A stretch of 16,948 nucleotides of DNA from assembly GCA_000496215.1 (NCBI GenBank), contig KI543219.1, forward strand, positions 160,031 to 176,978, read 5' to 3'. The position numbers and the translations under genes are program-made. The stretch comes from an uncultured archaeon A07HN63 (GTDB taxonomy: Archaea > Halobacteriota > Halobacteria > Halobacteriales > Haloferacaceae). Positions 13,985-16,948 of the stretch are shown here, piece after piece. Positions within the stretch are counted from its first letter, which is position 1, and the number at the start of each line of letters is the position of its first letter. A model generated the notes under the pieces. The model was not told the DNA's origin. It saw only the letters and a program-made list of their open reading frames with translations, and ran no database searches.

Positions 13985-15157
13985 TCATCCGGCATAAGTT
14001 TTCTCGTCACAGCACGTTTGTCTGATACGTTCTCCAACGGCATCCAGTGGGGCGGCTTCGACGGTGAGTCGGTCGGTTAGCGTAGCGAACGCGCTCGGTG
14101 TGCCAACGAGTATCAACGTCTTGTCAGACCCACCGAACACGCAGTTCACCGGTGTTTCCTCGCTGAGCGTCGCCACCTGATTCCGGTCGGCAGGGTCGAG
14201 CCCGGTCACCTCGATCAGCCGGGTGACGCTCTCGCCGGCGACGCTCGTGTCGGCATCGATCCGGTCGAGATGTCGCTCGCCTGCGCGGGCGGTGGTCACG
14301 TCGAGTTCCTCGACAGCAACGCCGTCGTTGAGCGAGTCTCGCAGCCGGTCGCGGCTGAACTCGTCGCCGATCAGGGCGGCGTCCCGCGTTTCTGCGACAT
14401 CGTGAGTGCGGATGACGTGTGCGCCGCGTTCGACGGCAATCGCGGTCGCCGCCAGCGACACCGGAAGTGCACCCTCGGTATCGCGGCCGGCGACTGACCG
14501 GAGGAAGTTCTTGCGATTAATCGAGACGAGCATCGGGTGGCCGTAGCCGCGGAACTCCCGCAACCGGCGAAACGTCTCGCGGTCGTCCTCGACGGTTTTG
14601 TCCTCGCTCCAGCCCCCAAACGCGGGGTCGATAATCGTCTTGTCCGTGAGGCCGTTCAACTCCAGCGCATCGTAGATATCGTCGACATCCTCGACCGCGC
14701 CCGGCCGTTCGAGATCCGGCGGCGAGGCCATCTTGGCGACCGCCACGTCGTACTCCGCGCAGACCTCGGGCATCTTCGGGTCGGCGAACCCACAGATATC
14801 GTTGACCATATCGAAGCCACCGTCGAGGGCCGCTTCGGCGACCTCGTGATAGCGGGTTTCGATGGAGAACACGGCGTCACCCGAGACACTTTCGAGCGTC
14901 TCGATGGCGGTATCGAGCCGGTTGAGTTCCTGTTCGGCGCTGAGTACGTCGAACTTCTTGTTGGCAGATTCGAGGCCGATATCGACGATATCGGCACCCT
15001 CGTCGATGAGTTCGCGGTCGACGTACTCGGCCGCCTCGTCGGGGCTGTTGAACACACTCGGCTTGTAGGGTGATTCGCTGCTGATGTTCAGGACACCCAT
15101 GATTCGCGGCGGCTGATCGTCACCGATTGCCAACCCGGCTGCGTCGACTGTTCGCAT
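13985..15157 (-). CDS. folP: Dihydropteroate synthase-like protein FolP
   Basis: This 390-residue protein has a TIM-barrel pterin-binding domain (18-265) and a C-terminal extension of about 115 residues. The DHPS landmarks are MGVLN (20-24), EGADIVDIGLES (53-64), MVNDICGFADP (117-127), IIDPAFGGWSEDKT (175-188), SINRKNFL (212-219) and RTHDVAETRDA (250-260). DHPS joins the activated pterin to p-aminobenzoate. The pABA-side loops are unusual: SSESPYKPSV replaces the normal DSFSDGG type, and SANKKFD replaces STRPG. The substrate may therefore differ, and H. volcanii is reported to have a separate DHPS fused to dihydrofolate synthase. Upstream in-frame ATGs at 15163 and 15199 are disfavoured by the TATA box at 15179-15184, which is 25 bases before 15157 and implies a leaderless start. 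mptE follows downstream. Confidence 0.88.
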   Translation of the reverse strand: MRTVDAAGLAIGDDQPPRIMGVLNISSESPYKPSVFNSPDEAAEYVDRELIDEGADIVDIGLESANKKFDVLSAEQELNRLDTAIETLESVSGDAVFSIETRYHEVAEAALDGGFDMVNDICGFADPKMPEVCAEYDVAVAKMASPPDLERPGAVEDVDDIYDALELNGLTDKTIIDPAFGGWSEDKTVEDDRETFRRLREFRGYGHPMLVSINRKNFLRSVAGRDTEGALPVSLAATAIAVERGAHVIRTHDVAETRDAALIGDEFSRDRLRDSLNDGVAVEELDVTTARAGERHLDRIDADTSVAGESVTRLIEVTGLDPADRNQVATLSEETPVNCVFGGSDKTLILVGTPSAFATLTDRLTVEAAPLDAVGERIRQTCCDEKTYAG

Positions 15158-15178
15158 AGCCATTGTAGGGCTGCTACC

Positions 15179-15184
15179 GATATA
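15179..15184 (-). promoter_or_regulatory. TATA box of folP
   Basis: The minus strand reads CCTATATCGG. The box is centred about 25 bases before ATG 15157, which makes that codon the likely transcript start and rules out ATG 15199. Confidence 0.6.
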
Positions 15185-15213
15185 GGCCCCGCGATCCATA
15201 CGAGAGACAGACG

Positions 15214-15220
15214 CTTTTTG
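15214..15220 (+). promoter_or_regulatory. TATA-like box of the 15244 gene
   Basis: CTTTTTG is centred 27 bases before ATG 15244, consistent with a leaderless transcript. It and the folP TATA box face away from each other inside an 86-base divergent space. It supports ATG 15244 over the GTG at 15229. Confidence 0.5.
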
Positions 15221-15243
15221 TCGGCCGAGTGGCTATCGCCTAT

Positions 15244-15831
15244 ATGGGCAAAGTCAGTGTCGGGCTGCGCGGGTGGCGGTTCGACGAAGCCGAGATCTTC
15301 ACCGACGAGGGGCTGTTCAAGGAGCTCGGGGAGATCCCGCTCGACGCCCGACAGCGGCTGATCCGGCTCGTGTTTCTGGTCGACAAACCGTGTGACGCCT
15401 GCCGGATTCAGCACGGCGAGGACAGTATCGAACGCGCAAACCAGGCCGCCGCCGTCTACGGCGAGCCGGACGACGAGGTGGTGCTCTGTGACGACCACGA
15501 GGCGGAGTTCATCTACTGGTATCAGGAGGCCGGCGGCAGCGAGTACCGCGGCGATCCCGACCTTCCCGAGGCGTTTTACGAGTGGTTTGGCGATGGCGGG
15601 CGATCACCCGACGAGTTTGGGGCCGTCGAACACGTCGAGACCGACCCCGAGGAGCTCCCCGACCCGCCGGACGGTGAGGAGATACAGGCGAAACTGGAGG
15701 AAGACCACGAGCCGGAACGGATCGATCTCAGCCGGTACGCTGACGACGTGACGACGGGCAAGGAAACGGAGATGGTCGACGACGAGGCTGTCGACAGCCT
15801 CGACACCGAGTATCCGACTCCCGACGAATGA
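15244..15831 (+). CDS. Conserved haloarchaeal protein of unknown function with a Cys/His zinc-binding motif
   Basis: This is a 195-residue acidic protein. The ordered part (1-120) opens with MGKVSVGLRGWRFDEAEIFT and contains two candidate metal-binding pairs, C50-x2-C53 (KPCDACRIQHGE) and C82-x2-H85 (VVLCDDHEAEF). Together they look like one treble-clef or zinc-ribbon site. The C-terminal third is a Pro/Asp/Glu-rich tail, probably disordered. I recall similar proteins in other Halobacteria labelled hypothetical; no function is known to me. Its stop overlaps the trmJ start by four bases (ATGA at 15828-15831), so the two are translationally coupled. A role connected with tRNA modification is a guess from that coupling. 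An alternative GTG start at 15229 would add five residues and is disfavoured by the promoter spacing. Confidence 0.85.
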   Translation: MGKVSVGLRGWRFDEAEIFTDEGLFKELGEIPLDARQRLIRLVFLVDKPCDACRIQHGEDSIERANQAAAVYGEPDDEVVLCDDHEAEFIYWYQEAGGSEYRGDPDLPEAFYEWFGDGGRSPDEFGAVEHVETDPEELPDPPDGEEIQAKLEEDHEPERIDLSRYADDVTTGKETEMVDDEAVDSLDTEYPTPDE

Positions 15832-16607
15832 GTGATCTCGCGCCCACGGTCGTCGTTGTCGACGCCGAAACGCCGGGCAACGTCGGGACCATCGCTCGCG
15901 CGATGAAGAACTTCGGGCTGTCGGATCTCAAGCTCGTCGACCCGCCGCCACTGGAGCCGGACGGCGAGGCCTACGGCTTTGCCGGCCATGCCCGAGAGGA
16001 CGTGTTGCCGAACGCCGAGACGATCAGCTTTGACGAGGTCGTTTCGACCTATCACACGGTTGGCTGTACCGCGATCACGGGCGAGGACAGCCGTCGCCAC
16101 CGGCGATTTCCGTACACCACGCCGGCAGAGGTGGCCGACAGCCTCCAATCGGTCGAGAGCCGGACGGCCATCGTCTTCGGCCGGGAGGGCCGCGGACTCT
16201 TCAACGAGGAAATCGAGCAACTCGATCAGGTCTGTTCGATCCCCGCCAGCGACGACTATCCCGTTCTGAATCTCGGGCAGGCCGCGACGGTCGTGCTCTA
16301 CGAACTACGGGATCTCACGGTTGCGGAGACGCAGTTGCCGGATCGCGACCACGAACGCGCCGACGAGGAAGCAATCGAGCGATTCTACGACTACGTTGCG
16401 ACGTTTCTCGATGCGCAGGGGTACAACGAGCGGAAGTCCGACAAGACACAGCGGCTCGTCCGCCGGCTGATCGGCCGTGCACACCCGACCGGGCGAGAGA
16501 TTCACACCCTGCTGGGTGTGCTTCGGCGGGCGACCGACCAGCTCAAGCACCGCCGCGAGCTGCTCGACGAGCACGACCTTCCCGACCCGTTCGGCGACGA
16601 GGAGTGA
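15828..16607 (+). CDS. trmJ: tRNA (cytidine/uridine-2'-O-)-methyltransferase TrmJ (SpoU/TrmH family)
   Basis: This 259-residue SPOUT methyltransferase 2'-O-methylates tRNA with SAM; archaeal TrmJ acts on C32. The three SpoU motifs are clear: motif 1 PGNVGTIARAMKNFG (16-30), with N18 and R24; motif 2 IVFGREGRGLFNEE (115-128), with the catalytic-site Glu; motif 3 IPASDDYPVLNLGQAATVVL (138-157), which forms the SAM-binding knot. The C-terminal extension (about 165-259) is a helical dimerisation region, with TQRLVRRLIGRAHPTGREIH typical of TrmJ and absent from shorter TrmL. It is coupled to the zinc-motif gene upstream (ATGA overlap). tmcA, another tRNA-modifying gene, follows after 39 bases. Confidence 0.93.
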   Translation: MSDLAPTVVVVDAETPGNVGTIARAMKNFGLSDLKLVDPPPLEPDGEAYGFAGHAREDVLPNAETISFDEVVSTYHTVGCTAITGEDSRRHRRFPYTTPAEVADSLQSVESRTAIVFGREGRGLFNEEIEQLDQVCSIPASDDYPVLNLGQAATVVLYELRDLTVAETQLPDRDHERADEEAIERFYDYVATFLDAQGYNERKSDKTQRLVRRLIGRAHPTGREIHTLLGVLRRATDQLKHRRELLDEHDLPDPFGDEE

Positions 16608-16623
16608 GACGGAAAGAGCCTTG

Positions 16624-16645
16624 CCGGCGGTAGCACAACCGTCGG
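16624..16645 (+). promoter_or_regulatory. Hairpin abutting the tmcA start codon
   Basis: CCGGCGGT (16624-16631) and ACCGTCGG (16638-16645) form an 8-pair stem in RNA (seven Watson-Crick, one G-U) with a six-base AGCACA loop. It ends one base before ATG 16647. It could control translation on a trmJ read-through transcript or be a protein-binding inverted repeat in DNA. No T-run follows, so an intrinsic terminator is less likely. Confidence 0.45.
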
Positions 16646-16646
16646 T

Positions 16647-16948
16647 ATGGATCTGCCGACGCTCGTGGGTCGCCTGCGAGCCGACGCACAGGCGGCCAAC
16701 GAACGGCGACTCCTCGCGCTGACCGGCGGCCGCGAGACCGGTATCGACGCTGCCTACACCGCCATCGAAGCGGCCGAAGCCGACGAGGCGGCCGTCAGTC
16801 TGGTGACGACACGCGAGGGGTTTCGCTACCACCGGTTGCATCCCGACAGTGCCGATGAGCTACTGGGAACAACACGAGAGATTGTCGTCCTCGATTGCCA
16901 CGAGGCGTTCTCGGCGAACACACTCGGGCAGGTCACCGGCGCGGTCGA
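16647..16948 (+). CDS. tmcA: tRNA(Met) cytidine acetyltransferase TmcA, N-terminal part (partial)
   Basis: The first 100 codons of a gene cut by the window end. TmcA uses acetyl-CoA and ATP to make N4-acetylcytidine in tRNA and, in archaea, probably other RNAs. The visible part is the N-terminal domain that precedes the helicase: MDLPTLVGRLRADAQAANER, RLLALTGGRETGIDAAYTAI and LLGTTREIVVLDCHEAFSAN, then TLGQVTGAV. The LLGTT(R)E-x-VVxDxHExFxxNxLG pattern matches my memory of haloarchaeal TmcA. The Walker motifs and GNAT acetyltransferase domain would lie beyond the window, so the call rests on this segment and on the neighbouring trmJ. No strong TATA box is visible in the 39-base gap after trmJ, so read-through is possible. 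Confidence 0.85.
   Translation, partial: MDLPTLVGRLRADAQAANERRLLALTGGRETGIDAAYTAIEAAEADEAAVSLVTTREGFRYHRLHPDSADELLGTTREIVVLDCHEAFSANTLGQVTGAV

Noticed and set aside
15158..15199. Longer FolP readings from ATG 15163 or 15199.
   Set aside because: The TATA box at 15179-15184 is 25 bases before 15157, so transcripts should not include the 15199 codon and probably not 15163.
1..16948. tRNA, rRNA, CRISPR array, insertion sequence, prophage or toxin-antitoxin genes.
   Set aside because: No cloverleaf, regular spacer repeat, transposase or terminal inverted repeats were seen. All genes look like haloarchaeal chromosomal core or common accessory genes of similar codon use.

Overview
The window is a stretch of haloarchaeal chromosome (class Halobacteria). 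The coding sequence is GC-rich with strong third-position GC. The proteins are very acidic: Asp/Glu-rich, with acidic tails on the proteasome subunit and an acidic N-terminus on the DHFR. An archaeal alpha proteasome subunit, MptE-type pterin kinase, TrmJ and TmcA are present, and several genes have a TATA-like box about 25 bases before the start codon with no Shine-Dalgarno site, as expected for leaderless transcripts. I cannot fix the genus. From memory, the order psmA paralogue / DHFR / thymidylate synthase / SOD / photolyase / pterin genes resembles one region of Haloferax volcanii.

Layout. 1-2498 (+): end of nadA, then nadB and nadC, the de novo NAD route from aspartate to nicotinate mononucleotide. 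2510-4145 (-): a MOSC-domain protein and a proteasome alpha subunit. 4287-7125 (-): a probable operon of a DUF5827-like small protein, a BioD/CobQ-like P-loop ATPase, thymidylate synthase and dihydrofolate reductase. 7231-7830 (-): Mn/Fe superoxide dismutase with its own promoter and terminator. 8049-11661: a copper-homeostasis cluster with a CopZ-like chaperone (-), a divergent Lrp-type regulator with a C-terminal TRASH metal-binding domain (+), and the Cu+-exporting ATPase CopA (+). 11672-13093 (-): class I CPD photolyase. 13149-15157 (-): MptE-like pterin pyrophosphokinase and a dihydropteroate synthase-like protein. 15244-16948 (+): an unknown putative zinc-binding protein, trmJ, and the start of tmcA.

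Three themes emerge. Folate is the first: thyA and DHFR form a thymidylate/folate cycle, while mptE and folP make the pterin precursor. Stress and copper defence is the second: SOD, copper chaperone, regulator and pump, and photolyase. tRNA modification (trmJ, tmcA) is the third.

The most notable signals are in the copper cluster. The promoters of copZ and copA, on opposite strands, share a three-part architecture at matching distances from the start codon: a 19-base element centred at -76/-77, a CTCGAAGyAGmAA box at exactly -45 to -33, and a CAC(A/T)AA TATA-like box at about -30 to -21. CopA itself carries a one-base deletion near 9230 in its first metal-binding domain, pinned by comparison with its own second domain. 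There are also two diverged ~48-base tandem repeats upstream of sod and a hairpin abutting the tmcA start. No rRNA, tRNA, CRISPR or insertion sequence was seen, and no gene-free stretch exceeds 220 bases.
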